In this document: positions 37,573-48,331 of the stretch, piece after piece
How positions within the stretch are numbered: position 1 is the stretch's first letter
Layout of the letters: every line of letters begins with the position of its first letter
Assembly (NCBI GenBank): GCA_016790165.1
Contig: JAEUPL010000029.1
Coordinates: 1-59,458, forward strand
Reading direction: 5' to 3'
Source of the DNA: Burkholderiales bacterium
GTDB taxonomy: Bacteria; Pseudomonadota; Gammaproteobacteria; Burkholderiales; Casimicrobiaceae
DNA: 59,458 bases
The notes under the pieces: generated by a model
The model's input: the letters and a program-made list of their open reading frames with translations, nothing else
Told to the model about the DNA's origin: nothing
The model's database searches: none
Position numbers and translations under genes: made by a program

Positions 37573-38904
37573 ATGCACCGCGCAACACACTGGTTTTTCT
37601 GGGTCTGGACAACGCTGTGGTGTGCGATCAGCTTCCCACTCGCGTATAAAGTGTGGATCGTGGACTTTGCGCGCACGTCGTGGGGCACGCGTCTCTTCAT
37701 GCTGCCGTTCGTCGCCATTGGCGCAGGCATGCTCTACTGGCTGCTGATTCAGATCGTGCACCGTCGTCGCGTGGGTGACGGTACGTTGAACGCAAGCCGT
37801 CAAACCGCGCAGGCTGGCGACACCGTGCAGGTGACGCTGAACCTGGAACGCGGTTTCGACGACGCGCGCGAAGTCACGTTTCGCCTGATCGTCGAAGCGC
37901 GTGACGACGATAGCTGGGCGGCCGTGGACACGGTGATCGCCAGTGCAACGCTGCACAGCGCAATGACCTCGGTGCACGCGTCGCTCGTTGTGCCTCGTTC
38001 TGCACGTGCGACGAGTTTTAATCACCGCTGCCGCATTGAAGCGCGCGTGTTGCCCTGGAAACACGCGGCGTTCGAAGGTGCGCTTGCCATCGCTGCGACT
38101 GAGGTCAAGTACGCGCCGTCAGTCGAGACGATTGCACTCAACGGCAGCGACGCATTTGGGAAGGCCAGCGCACCGCCTCCGCCGCGCGGCGCAAAGCAGA
38201 TCGCTGCGGCAACGTGGCAGTGGACAGCCCGTTCCACGGTACTCAAAGTCATCGGCGTGCTGCTCATCATCGGCGCATTTTTCTGGATTCGTTCGGCGTT
38301 GCCGTGGGCTGCGCTTCGCAGTTGGGTTGACGGCGCGCGTCAGATCGATCTACGTCTCACGGGCGAGCTTTTGTTCGCAGTGCCGTTTGTCGTCGCCGGC
38401 TTGGTGCTCGCCGCCATTGGGCTGGCGCTGTTTCTCGGTTCGGCCCGCTATACCGTTTCGCGCGGCACGTTGCGCTCCGAGGCGCGGGCGCTCGGCATGA
38501 CGTTCTTCGAGAAGCAATTCGACCTGACGGGCCTGCGCACGTTGCAACCCACCGCATTTGCGCGAACCAATCAGAAGGTGTCGAGCTACTCGCTGATCGG
38601 GCGCGACGCATCGGGCGAAGCGCGTTGGTACCCAATCACTGCGGGCAGCATCGACGAATTGCAGCGCCTCGCGCATTGGATCGCACACACCGCGGGGCTG
38701 AGTGATGTGCGCTTCGATCCCGCCGTCTCCGATGAAAACATGGCGACACGCAAACATCGAATCGGTGGCAAAGCCCCAAGTACGCCCGGCGAACGCTCGC
38801 TGGCGGGCTGGACTCATGCGATGCGCAAAATCGCTTGGGTCGTCTCCGCGATGGCGATCATCGGATTTGCGTTGATGGCTGCTAGTATCGTGACGAGCCG
38901 ATAG
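37573..38904 (+). CDS. Multi-spanning membrane protein of unknown function (DUF3592-like)
   Basis: This 443-residue protein has two N-terminal transmembrane helices (about 8-28 and 43-63), a soluble beta-rich region (about 70-210), two more helices (about 216-240 and 262-292), a second soluble domain, and a C-terminal helix (about 415-440). The architecture resembles DUF3592-type proteins, and no catalytic motif was seen. AGGAG precedes the ATG. A TTGACA/TATTAT-like run at 37538-37549 could be part of a promoter inside the tyrS remnant. The VOC gene follows after 18 bp. Confidence 0.75.
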   Translation: MHRATHWFFWVWTTLWCAISFPLAYKVWIVDFARTSWGTRLFMLPFVAIGAGMLYWLLIQIVHRRRVGDGTLNASRQTAQAGDTVQVTLNLERGFDDAREVTFRLIVEARDDDSWAAVDTVIASATLHSAMTSVHASLVVPRSARATSFNHRCRIEARVLPWKHAAFEGALAIAATEVKYAPSVETIALNGSDAFGKASAPPPPRGAKQIAAATWQWTARSTVLKVIGVLLIIGAFFWIRSALPWAALRSWVDGARQIDLRLTGELLFAVPFVVAGLVLAAIGLALFLGSARYTVSRGTLRSEARALGMTFFEKQFDLTGLRTLQPTAFARTNQKVSSYSLIGRDASGEARWYPITAGSIDELQRLAHWIAHTAGLSDVRFDPAVSDENMATRKHRIGGKAPSTPGERSLAGWTHAMRKIAWVVSAMAIIGFALMAASIVTSR

Positions 38905-38922
38905 GCGTTCAGGAGATTGAAC

Positions 38923-39327
38923 ATGCTCGATCACATGACCTTCCGCGTCACCGACCTCGCGGCGACGCGCAAACTCTACGAGGCCGCACTGGCACCACTT
39001 GGCTATCGCGTGCTTCACGAATTCGAGTTCGACGGACAGAAGATGTTCGGCATGGGCTTTGACACGTCGGAGGGCCAGAAGACGACGACGTGGTTCATTC
39101 AGGGAGCATCTGAATACGGTGAGCCGGTCACACGCGGCTGTCATCTCGCATGGAAAGCGCCGTCACGTGCCGCCGTGGATGCGTTCTACGTAGCCGCCAT
39201 CGCCCACGGCGCTAAAGACAACGGCAAGCCGGGCCTGCGCCCGCACTACCACCCGACGTACTACGGCGCTTTTGTGATTGATCTGCACGGTAACAACGTC
39301 GAAGCGGTGTGCCATCAACCTGAATAG
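38923..39327 (+). CDS. VOC (glyoxalase/dioxygenase-fold) family protein
   Basis: The 134-residue single-module protein starts MLDHMTFRVTDLAATRKLYEAAL and ends DLHGNNVEAVCH, the two half-motifs of a VOC domain with possible metal ligands His4 and Glu near the end. The substrate is not known. The ATG at 38923 has AGGAG 8 bp upstream, so the TTG two codons earlier is not needed. It is probably co-transcribed with the membrane protein gene before it. Confidence 0.85.
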   Translation: MLDHMTFRVTDLAATRKLYEAALAPLGYRVLHEFEFDGQKMFGMGFDTSEGQKTTTWFIQGASEYGEPVTRGCHLAWKAPSRAAVDAFYVAAIAHGAKDNGKPGLRPHYHPTYYGAFVIDLHGNNVEAVCHQPE

Positions 39328-39377
39328 CACGCGGCGCGCGGCACGCAGTGACAACGCGCGCGCCTTTGGCGTAGCGA

Positions 39378-39498
39378 ACAGCTTTTTTGCGCTAGCGACC
39401 AGCAGGCGGTGTTTTCAGCGTATTTTTGTGTCATGTCGACTTTTCGGCAATTCGGGCTGAATCGACCACCAGACGCTGGGTTGTGTGCGTTAGCTGTA
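39378..39498. repeat. Dispersed intergenic repeat, copy 2 (about 121 bp)
   Basis: The left end reads ACAGCTTTTTTGCGCTAGCG and the right end GCGTTAGCTGTA, an imperfect inverted repeat. The core ATGTCGACTTTTCGGCAATT aligns with the cores of copies 1, 3 and 4. It lies between the VOC gene and argG. Confidence 0.72.
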
Positions 39499-39514
39499 GA
39501 TCAGCGATCGATGA

Positions 39515-40909
<1,395 letters not shown>

Positions 40910-40925
40910 CACGAACACGGCGCTC

Positions 40926-40943
40926 GGGCGTCGCGCGACGCCC
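40926..40943. terminator. Hairpin between convergent argG and MFS genes
   Basis: GGGCGTCG (40926-40933) and CGACGCCC (40936-40943) form an 8-bp stem in the 49-bp gap between the two stop codons. There is no T tract, so an effect on termination is only suggested by position. Confidence 0.35.
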
Positions 40944-40958
40944 CGCCAGTCGCATCAG

Positions 40959-42182
40959 CTACGCTGCCGAGTGCGCCTGCCGCGCATCCAGTGCCCGCTC
41001 GTCTATCGGCAAGTGCACAATCGCGGCGAACACGCCGAGCGCGATGGTCAGCATCCACACCGTGTTGTAGTTGCCGGAGGCGTCGTAGAGCTTCCCCCCC
41101 AGCCAGGCACCGAGAAAGCTGCCGATCTGGTGTGAGAAGAACACAATGCCGCCTAGCATGCCAAGGTAGCGCACGCCATAGACCTGTGCGATGATGGCAT
41201 TGGTCGGTGGCACCGTCGATAGCCACAAAAAGCCGATCGCGGCGGCGAAGGCGTACACCGTCCATTCCGACAGCGGCAGCGCCAGGAAGATCACGATGAC
41301 GACCGAGCGCATAAAGTAGATAAACGACAACACATACCGCTTCGGCAGCTTGCCCGCGAGCACGCCGGCGAGGTAGGTGCCGAAGCAGTTGAACAAGCCG
41401 ACCAAGGCCAGCGCGGCAACACCAACATGCGCCGCGACCCCCTTGTCGAGCAGGTACGGCGTCAGGTGGGCGCCGATAAAGACAACCTGAAAGCCGCAGA
41501 CAAAGTAGCCGAGCGTCAACAGCGTGTAGCTGCGATCCGCAAACGCCGTGCGCAACGCTTCGCGGGCGCTGACCTGCGCCGTCACCGCAGGCTGCGGCAA
41601 CCTGCCCTCGTCCCCGAGCCTGGCGAAATACCAACCCAGCGGCGCCATCGTCGCCGTGATCGCAGCGAGGCCGAGCAGCGAATTCGACCAGCCGTGGTGC
41701 GTGATGAAAAACTGCCCGACCGGGATCATGAAGAATTGGCCAAACGAACCCGCAGCGGCGCTGATGCCAAACGCCCAGGCCCGACGCGTCGGCTCCACCA
41801 TCTTGCCGAGCACGCTGTAGGCCACCGAATACGTCGTGCAGGCAACCGCCACGCCCATCAGCACACCGCCGGACAATGCGAGCGTGACACTGTTGCTCAG
41901 GAACGCCGTCCAGACGAGCCCCAGGGTGTAGAGCCCGGCACCGGCGAGCAGCACCCGCCGGGCGCCGTATCGGTCCGCAATGTAGCCAATGAATGGCTGC
42001 GCCCCGCCCCATACCAGATTCTGCAGCGCCACGGTGAAGGAGAACACCTCGCGGCCCCACTTCATGTCGCCGGAAATCGGCTGCAGGAATAAGCCCGAAA
42101 ACGCGTTTCGCGTGCCCATCGCGATGCCGAGAATGAGCGAAACAGCGAGCAAGGCGCGAACGATGCGTTGTGGGTTGGTCAT
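40959..42182 (-). CDS. Major facilitator superfamily transporter
   Basis: The 407-residue protein has 12 predicted transmembrane helices and the MFS loop motif GYIADRYGARRVLLAG after helix 2. The first helices (LGIAMGTRNAFSGLFLQPIS and FSFTVALQNLVWGGAQPFIG) resemble the oxalate/formate or monocarboxylate branch. The substrate cannot be told from sequence. It lies next to a two-component system on the same strand (166-bp gap), so it could be a target, but this is only positional. Confidence 0.88.
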   Translation of the reverse strand: MTNPQRIVRALLAVSLILGIAMGTRNAFSGLFLQPISGDMKWGREVFSFTVALQNLVWGGAQPFIGYIADRYGARRVLLAGAGLYTLGLVWTAFLSNSVTLALSGGVLMGVAVACTTYSVAYSVLGKMVEPTRRAWAFGISAAAGSFGQFFMIPVGQFFITHHGWSNSLLGLAAITATMAPLGWYFARLGDEGRLPQPAVTAQVSAREALRTAFADRSYTLLTLGYFVCGFQVVFIGAHLTPYLLDKGVAAHVGVAALALVGLFNCFGTYLAGVLAGKLPKRYVLSFIYFMRSVVIVIFLALPLSEWTVYAFAAAIGFLWLSTVPPTNAIIAQVYGVRYLGMLGGIVFFSHQIGSFLGAWLGGKLYDASGNYNTVWMLTIALGVFAAIVHLPIDERALDARQAHSAA

Positions 42183-42347
42183 GCAAAAGGCTAACTAACG
42201 CGAGCGCATTCTCGCAACGCGTCAAAAAGAAAGTTACGGAACCGGAGATACTACCCGGCGCCGCAAGCCGCTGACCGAAAATGTTGCGGCGCAGACTGAG
42301 GAGCGCTCAGGCTGGCAGTGCGCTGCGCGAAGTGCGCAGCCACCACC

Positions 42348-43001
42348 CTACTCTGACTGGCTGACCAGCCCGTGCAGCGCAGCGTAGCGCACCAAGTCCA
42401 CCACGGAATTGGCGGAAAGTTTCTTTTGCACCGTGACTTTGTGGGTGCTTACCGTCTTCACGCTCAGGTGCAGGTCACGCGCAATGTCAGTGACCGACTC
42501 GCCCTGCACGAGGCGGATGAAAATGTCATATTGCCGTAGCGACAATTGCGTGTGTGGTGCACCCGCGGGGTTGTCGCGCTTCTGCACCGGCATCTGCATC
42601 ACGCGGTGCACCGCATCAATCAGCTCCAACGGGCCGCTTTTCTTGTCGATATAGGCCGACGCGCCCAGTGCCAGCGAGCGGTCACGGTGCGACGCCGGGT
42701 CGTAGGCCGAAAACACGATCACGCGCAACTCCGGTGCCTCATCCAGCACTTGCCGCAGCAGAGAGAGACCACCGCGCCCCGGCATGGACAGGTCGAGCAG
42801 CAGGATATCGACGCCGCCCTTACGGATCAGGGAAACGGCCTGTTGTCCGTCTTCGGCCTCGCCGACAAACTCGATCTCTCGATCCGACGAAAGGATGCCG
42901 CGCACACCCGCACGCACGATGGGGTGGTCGTCAGCAATGGCTACACGGATGGGCTGAGGGGAAACGACGCGCGATTTCATACCGATGGAATTTTCATGCA
43001 T
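42348..43001 (-). CDS. NarL/LuxR-family response regulator
   Basis: This 217-residue regulator has a receiver domain with Asp70 as phosphorylation site (DILLLDLSMPGRGG), acidic pair ADDH near 23-26 and the conserved Lys in DKKSGPLEL. A LuxR-type helix-turn-helix follows (about 150-210, LSLRQYDIFIRLVQGESVTDIARDL). An ATG seven codons in (42980) is an alternative start. It lies 152 bp downstream of the hybrid kinase gene and is its probable final target. Confidence 0.92.
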   Translation of the reverse strand: MHENSIGMKSRVVSPQPIRVAIADDHPIVRAGVRGILSSDREIEFVGEAEDGQQAVSLIRKGGVDILLLDLSMPGRGGLSLLRQVLDEAPELRVIVFSAYDPASHRDRSLALGASAYIDKKSGPLELIDAVHRVMQMPVQKRDNPAGAPHTQLSLRQYDIFIRLVQGESVTDIARDLHLSVKTVSTHKVTVQKKLSANSVVDLVRYAALHGLVSQSE

Positions 43002-43153
43002 CCACAGGTTGCTTTTTTCGTGTTCGCGCAGGTTTGGTGCAGTTTCAGAACTGTCCTAAAATTATGGGCAATTTCATGCCAAACGCATAATTCAAGCACA
43101 AATTTCAACACGCACTGCCAAGGAACCGGCCCCGCCCATCTCGTGATCACCGT

Positions 43154-46153
43154 TTACTTCGGGTATGTCTCGGCGATCCATTCGTGTAGTGCGCGTTGAG
43201 TCTCGGACTCAACGGCTTCGACCTGCATGACGCTGGCTTCATCAGGGGCGTCATTGACCCGCCTCGCCGCTCGGGCCAGCGCCAGTGCCCCCACGGCCGC
43301 CGCACCACCGGCCAGCGCATGCGCCCGGGCAATGCATTGCGCCCGATCGCCAGAATCCCAGTACTCGCGAATGCGTTGCACCTCGCCCGGGCTACCCTGC
43401 AGAAAGCGTGCGATCAGTCGCTCGACGAACGGCTCGGCGGCCTTCGCCTCCAACTCCGCCAGCGAAGAGAGCGTGGGAAGGTCGATCAGTTCGTCCGTCA
43501 CCGTCAATTCCTCAGGTGTTGTCTGCCCTCGCATTGCTTCACGAAGAGCCACGTCAAGACTAAATACCGTTGCGGGCTTGGACAAGAAGCCACGCATTCC
43601 TGCCGCCGTACACAATGCCCGGTCGGCGTCGCTCACGCTGGCGGTCAGCGCAACGATCGCCGGCATGCGACCGGCCTCCTTTTGCGTGGCTGGTCCATGC
43701 AGAATGCGGCGCGTTGCCTCGATGCCGCCGATGCGCGGCAAGTTCAGATCCATCAACACAACGTCGAACGCCTGCGCCTCGCACAACGCCACGGCTTGCT
43801 CGCCGTCGGCCGCTGCAGTTACCCGATGGCCAAGCTGGCCGAGCATGATGCCCAACAATTCGCGATTCACGTCGTTGTCTTCGACCACGAGCACGGACAG
43901 ATGTGATACTTGCTCCGCAATCGCGATTTCCGGCGTCGTGCCACCGCTCGACCCCCCAACCGGGAGGCGCACAGATGGCGGCGTCTGGGCACGTACGGTA
44001 AACGTCATTTGTGTTCCTTCACCGGCGCGGCTTAGCATGCCAATCTCACCGCCCAGCGCGCGCACCAGCAGCGAGCAGATCACCAACCCCAGGCCACTGC
44101 CGACGCCGGGTGCGCTACCCGCGACCAAACCCTGCTGGAATGGCTGAAACAGGCGTTGTTGTGTGCCCGCATCAATCCCGGTTCCCGTGTCACGCACAAC
44201 AAAACGCAGCAAGAAGGGGTGATCGCTTCGTTCATCGTCGTCCGAGTCACTCGACACGCTGACTGTAACGCTTCCCCGTTGCGTAAATTTAAGCGCGTTC
44301 GCCAGCAGGTTGATCAGCACCTGCCGCAACATGCCCTGGTCGGTATGGACTGTCGTTGGCACGCCCGAGTCAAGCTCGATTGCCAGCGCCACGTCTGGAC
44401 GTGCATACGCCGCCTTGGCGACGCGCACCGCTTCATCAATGCATTCGCGCAACTCGAAGGTCTTCAGCACAGGAGTCACAACACCCGCTTCCAGCCGGGA
44501 GTACGACAACACGCCATCGATGAGCGTCAGCAGCGACTTGGCGGCAGCATCCAGCGTTGCCACCTCAGTTGCACTGCCATCGGGCAGGCGTCGCGACGAT
44601 AACAACTGGCTCGCACCGACCACGGCCTGCAGCGGTGTGCGCAACTCATGGCTCAGGATCGCCAGGAAGCGGGCCTTGTCCTCCCCTGCCTTTTGCGCTG
44701 CGTTGGATGTGTTGCGCAAATCGCGCTCCAGTCGTTCCCGTCGCACGATTTCTTCGGTCAGTGTCAGATTCTGTTCCGCGAGCTGCGTGGTCCGTTGTTC
44801 GACGCGCTCCTCAAGCGTCGCGTTGAGTAGTGCCAACTGATCGTTCTGGGTGCGAATCGTGGCCAGCGATTGCTGCAGGCGTCGCACCATTTCGCGAAAG
44901 GCTTGCGCCAGCACGCCGGTTTCAGCGAGCGTGGTTTGGGGCATCGTCGCAGGCAATCCGCCTGCTGAGGTGTCGCGCGTTGCGTTCACCACTTGATCCA
45001 CGTCACGCGTCACCCGGCGTAGCACCCAGAGCCCCAACGTCAGCGCCGCCGCGAGGGCAACCAGCACCACGAAGAACATGCTGATTGCGCTATTGACGAT
45101 TGACGCGGTGAAATCACTGCGCGGAACCGCCACGACAATGTCCCAGTCGACTCCGTCGATGCCGCTCACGCGGCGGGAAGCCACATCGACGGGCTCACCC
45201 GTCGTGTTCACCGTGGCAATGGCCACCGACGCCCGCACATTGCGCCCGTCATTGCGCCACCATTGCGCTGCGGCGCGAACCAACGACGATTGGCTGTTGC
45301 GGGCAGCGACGCGCTGCTGCACGCCGTCCAGTAGCCGGAACGGCTGCTCCGGCGTCGAAGTCGCAACGAGCATACCGTCACGGTCAACGATGAACGCAAC
45401 GCCATTGGCGCTGACGGTGACCGATTTCATGAAATTGCTCAGTTCCGAGAGCTCAACGTCGGCCGCAAGCACGCCGTGGAACTTGCCATTCGCTGCCAAC
45501 ACCGGCTGGGCAGCGGTCGCCACCAGCGCCCCTGATGCGAACGACACGTAAACCGGCGTCCAGGTGAGTTTCAGGGACGACTTCGCCAACTGGTACCAGA
45601 CGCGCTCGCGTGCGTCATACACGCGCGTTTCCGTTTCGACCAGTCGCGTGCGGTCACCGGGCGAGCGCGCCGTGTAGATCGCGCGCGGAACCCCACCGGA
45701 CTGTTGCAGCCGAACGGTCGCTGACGACTTGGCACCAGGCGCACCGCGATCAACCCCGATAAAGCTGCCATCCTCACGGCCGAAATACAGATAACTCGTT
45801 GTTCGCGCGGCGGCGGTGAGTTCGAACAGCTTGCGCTCCAGACGTTCGGTATCCGAGAACAGATCAACCGACGCGTTCTGGTTGTCGTCCACCGCCGGGA
45901 ACACCGCCCGCAAGGTCACGGCGGCCTCCTCCAGTTGATGCACCGCCGCCTGGCCGACCCGCGCCGATATGTCGTCCATCAGCTGTCGTGACAGCAGGTC
46001 GACGGCCTTGAGGCCCGTGTAGAGGAACGATCCGGCGATGATGATCGCTGGCGCCAGAATCAACAGCACGAACGGAACGGTCAGCAAGGTGCGAAGCCGC
46101 AGTGCGGGCTTCGCAGCGGCTTCATCGGCATCGCGCGCGGTCAGGTCACTCAT
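43154..46153 (-). CDS. Hybrid sensor histidine kinase with dCache, HAMP, REC and HPt domains
   Basis: The 999-residue membrane kinase has a first transmembrane helix (about 27-50), a large periplasmic dCache-like sensor (to about 345), a second helix (about 350-378), HAMP, a coiled coil, HisKA with His502 in LAILSHELRTPL, a GHKL ATPase (about 610-725), a receiver domain with Asp799 in DVVLMDLNLPRIGG, and a C-terminal HPt domain (His944 in ARAHALAGG). This gives a complete His-Asp-His phosphorelay that should end on the NarL-type regulator downstream. The stimulus is unknown; dCache domains often bind small organic molecules. Confidence 0.92.
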   Translation of the reverse strand: MSDLTARDADEAAAKPALRLRTLLTVPFVLLILAPAIIIAGSFLYTGLKAVDLLSRQLMDDISARVGQAAVHQLEEAAVTLRAVFPAVDDNQNASVDLFSDTERLERKLFELTAAARTTSYLYFGREDGSFIGVDRGAPGAKSSATVRLQQSGGVPRAIYTARSPGDRTRLVETETRVYDARERVWYQLAKSSLKLTWTPVYVSFASGALVATAAQPVLAANGKFHGVLAADVELSELSNFMKSVTVSANGVAFIVDRDGMLVATSTPEQPFRLLDGVQQRVAARNSQSSLVRAAAQWWRNDGRNVRASVAIATVNTTGEPVDVASRRVSGIDGVDWDIVVAVPRSDFTASIVNSAISMFFVVLVALAAALTLGLWVLRRVTRDVDQVVNATRDTSAGGLPATMPQTTLAETGVLAQAFREMVRRLQQSLATIRTQNDQLALLNATLEERVEQRTTQLAEQNLTLTEEIVRRERLERDLRNTSNAAQKAGEDKARFLAILSHELRTPLQAVVGASQLLSSRRLPDGSATEVATLDAAAKSLLTLIDGVLSYSRLEAGVVTPVLKTFELRECIDEAVRVAKAAYARPDVALAIELDSGVPTTVHTDQGMLRQVLINLLANALKFTQRGSVTVSVSSDSDDDERSDHPFLLRFVVRDTGTGIDAGTQQRLFQPFQQGLVAGSAPGVGSGLGLVICSLLVRALGGEIGMLSRAGEGTQMTFTVRAQTPPSVRLPVGGSSGGTTPEIAIAEQVSHLSVLVVEDNDVNRELLGIMLGQLGHRVTAAADGEQAVALCEAQAFDVVLMDLNLPRIGGIEATRRILHGPATQKEAGRMPAIVALTASVSDADRALCTAAGMRGFLSKPATVFSLDVALREAMRGQTTPEELTVTDELIDLPTLSSLAELEAKAAEPFVERLIARFLQGSPGEVQRIREYWDSGDRAQCIARAHALAGGAAAVGALALARAARRVNDAPDEASVMQVEAVESETQRALHEWIAETYPK

Positions 46154-46228
46154 CGAAATCTGGCAAACCGTGGAGCCTGACTTTTACCATCGCGCCAGGT
46201 ACGCGCCGCGTGCGACGCAAATCGCCGC

Positions 46229-47368
46229 CTACTTCTCGAAGAAGTCCTTCAACTTGTCGAAGAAGCCCTTCTGCTTCGGGCTTTGCTTGGCGGCGTTCTT
46301 CTCCCGGATTTCCTCAAACTCCCGCAGCAGTTCTTTTTGGCGCGATGTCAAATTGACGGGCGTTTCCACCTGCACGTGGCAATAGAGATCGCCGGTGACG
46401 CTGCCGCGGACAGGCCGGATGCCTTTGTTCTTGAGTCGGAACACTTGACCCGACTGCGTTTCCGCAGGAATTTTCAGGAGCGCCTTGCCGTCGAGCGTGG
46501 GAATTTCCAGCTCACCCCCAAGCGCAGCCGTGGCGAATGAAATCGGCATTTCGCAGTGCAAATCAGCCGCGTCGCGCTGGAACACGGCGTGAGGTTTGAT
46601 CTGCACCACCACGTAGAGGTCGCCCGACGGGCCCCCGTTGGTACCCGCCTCACCCTCACCCGCCAATCGGATCCGATCATCGGTATCGACACCCGCGGGA
46701 ATCTTCACCTCCAGCGTCTTCGACTTTTTGGTGACGCCCGCCCCGTGGCAGGCCTTGCAGGGATGCTTGATGATCTTGCCGCTGCCATGGCATTGCGGGC
46801 AAGTTTGCTGCACGGAAAAGAAGCCCTGAGAAACCCGCACCACGCCAGCGCCCTTGCAGGTGGGGCAGGTTTCCGGGTCGTGCCCCTTTTCGGCTCCCGT
46901 GCCGTGGCAGACCTCGCAGGTCTCGGTGGTCGGGATGCGCAGCTTGGTGGTGGTGCCGCGCGCGGCTTCCTCCAGCGTGATCTCGAGGTTGTAGCGCAGG
47001 TCCGAGCCGCGGAAGGGCGAATCGGCACGCTGCTGGCGACCGCGCCCGCCGCCGAAGATTTCGCCAAAGATGTCGCCAAAGGCATCGCCAAAGTTGCCGC
47101 CGGCGAAACCGCCAAAGCCACCGGCGCCAGCCGCCGCCTGTGGGTCCACGCCGACATGGCCGTACTGGTCGTACGCCGCACGCTTCTTGGCGTCGGAGAG
47201 GATTTCGTAGGCTTCCTTCGCTTCCTTGAAGCTTTCCTCGGCCGCCTTGTCACCCGGATTGCGGTCCGGATGAAACTTCATCGCCAGTTTGCGATACGCC
47301 TTCTTGATCTCGTCCTCGGACGCCGATTTCTCCACCCCGAGGACGCTGTAGAAGTCTTTTTTTGCCAT
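46229..47368 (-). CDS. dnaJ: Chaperone DnaJ
   Basis: The 379-residue co-chaperone has a J domain with HPD near residue 33 ([13 protein letters not shown]), a G/F-rich linker, four zinc-binding CxxCxGxG repeats ([32 protein letters not shown]) and the C-terminal substrate-binding domain. It stimulates DnaK ATPase. The ATG at 47368 ([11 protein letters not shown]) is the family start. dnaK is not directly upstream, which differs from the common dnaK-dnaJ order. Confidence 0.97.
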   Translation of the reverse strand: MAKKDFYSVLGVEKSASEDEIKKAYRKLAMKFHPDRNPGDKAAEESFKEAKEAYEILSDAKKRAAYDQYGHVGVDPQAAAGAGGFGGFAGGNFGDAFGDIFGEIFGGGRGRQQRADSPFRGSDLRYNLEITLEEAARGTTTKLRIPTTETCEVCHGTGAEKGHDPETCPTCKGAGVVRVSQGFFSVQQTCPQCHGSGKIIKHPCKACHGAGVTKKSKTLEVKIPAGVDTDDRIRLAGEGEAGTNGGPSGDLYVVVQIKPHAVFQRDAADLHCEMPISFATAALGGELEIPTLDGKALLKIPAETQSGQVFRLKNKGIRPVRGSVTGDLYCHVQVETPVNLTSRQKELLREFEEIREKNAAKQSPKQKGFFDKLKDFFEK

Positions 47369-47635
47369 TCTTGTTCTGCACAAGCATCGACGGGCGGCAC
47401 GGAACGCCGGCACGATGCCAAAACCATTGAGTTAGCGGGGGATTTGGGCGCGGTTTACCGGATTTCAAGCAAAACCTGGTCGCAAGGACGCTCACGCAAC
47501 GTTGCACCGCTTCGACGCCCGCCGGCGAATGCAAAACCACAATGACGGTCCCTCACGACAGCAACAGCACCCAAGTGTCAGTTGAGGCGCCAAAAAAAAA
47601 GTAGGCGTCAATGCCGTGTTCGTGCCCGCGCGCCG
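47369..47635. other. Intergenic region upstream of dnaJ
   Basis: This 267-bp gap lies between the dnaJ start and the stop of the P-loop kinase gene. Nothing convincing was seen in it apart from an A9 run at 47591-47599. No heat-shock promoter consensus was recognised. Confidence 0.4.
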
Positions 47636-48097
47636 CTACGCAACCCCTTCGAACCGAAAGACCGGCGCGTCAAAGTCCGCAGGCAGGCACTCCCAGCGCT
47701 CACGCATGCGGTGCATCGCCGCCAGAGGCACCGCATGCACGTTGGCCCATTCGCCCGCGCACTCAACAATACAAAGCCGCTTGCCCGCTAGCCGCGCCGC
47801 GCCCACAATCGCCGCCATTTCCCACAGCCGTACGTGCGTGTTGGCGACCACCACTTGTTCGCCAAGCTGCAACGCGCTCAAGGCATCGCGCACAACCACG
47901 GCGTGCGCATCCGCCACCCGCGCTGGATCGAAGCGATAGACGCCCTCGACGACAAAGTGCTGATCGGCTTCGAGATGCCGGAAGCCGTGGTCAGCCGACA
48001 GCTGGCGCGCCAGCGTGCTCTTGCCGCTGCCGGGCAAGCCACGCAGCAGCACGCAGTCGAAGCGAGTCAACGCGGTCAGTGATTCGAGACGCTGCAA
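47636..48097 (-). CDS. Small P-loop kinase-like protein (AAA / polynucleotide-kinase fold)
   Basis: The 153-residue protein has Walker A LLRGLPGSGKSTLARQL near residue 17-33 and FRHLEADQHFV after it, followed by VVANTHVRLWEM, as in the ATPases related to T4 polynucleotide kinase and zeta-like kinases. Substrate unknown. The start is a TTG at 48097, with no clear ribosome-binding site, and no ATG/GTG start exists before the P-loop in frame; the true start may differ. Confidence 0.72.
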   Translation of the reverse strand: MQRLESLTALTRFDCVLLRGLPGSGKSTLARQLSADHGFRHLEADQHFVVEGVYRFDPARVADAHAVVVRDALSALQLGEQVVVANTHVRLWEMAAIVGAARLAGKRLCIVECAGEWANVHAVPLAAMHRMRERWECLPADFDAPVFRFEGVA

Positions 48098-48170
48098 ACG
48101 TAAACGACTCCAGATCAGGAGCCGCTATTGTCGCCCGACGCAGGTGACCGACTGCGGGCAACCGGGCCAG

Positions 48171-48331
48171 GGAAACGCTGAACAAGTCTGCGCGACACGT
48201 CGCGCGTCGGGCTGGGATGAGCGGGGAGCCGCAGATTTGGAGTCATGGCGGGGCTATGGCGAGAAATTTTGACTCGCAGATCGCCCAAGCCCAACGATGC
48301 GACGGGCGCGTGGGACTTGTTCAGCGTTTCC
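48171..48331. mobile_element. MITE-like element with IS5-type terminal inverted repeats (161 bp)
   Basis: GGAAACGCTGAACAAGTC (48171-48188) and GACTTGTTCAGCGTTTCC (48314-48331) are a perfect 18-bp inverted repeat. Flanking 4-mers are CCAG on the left and CTAG on the right, compatible with a YTAR target duplication of IS5-group elements with one change. There is no transposase. The right-hand target contains the stop codon of the DUF3034 gene (TAG on the minus strand, 48334-48332), so the element ended exactly behind that gene. Confidence 0.75.
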
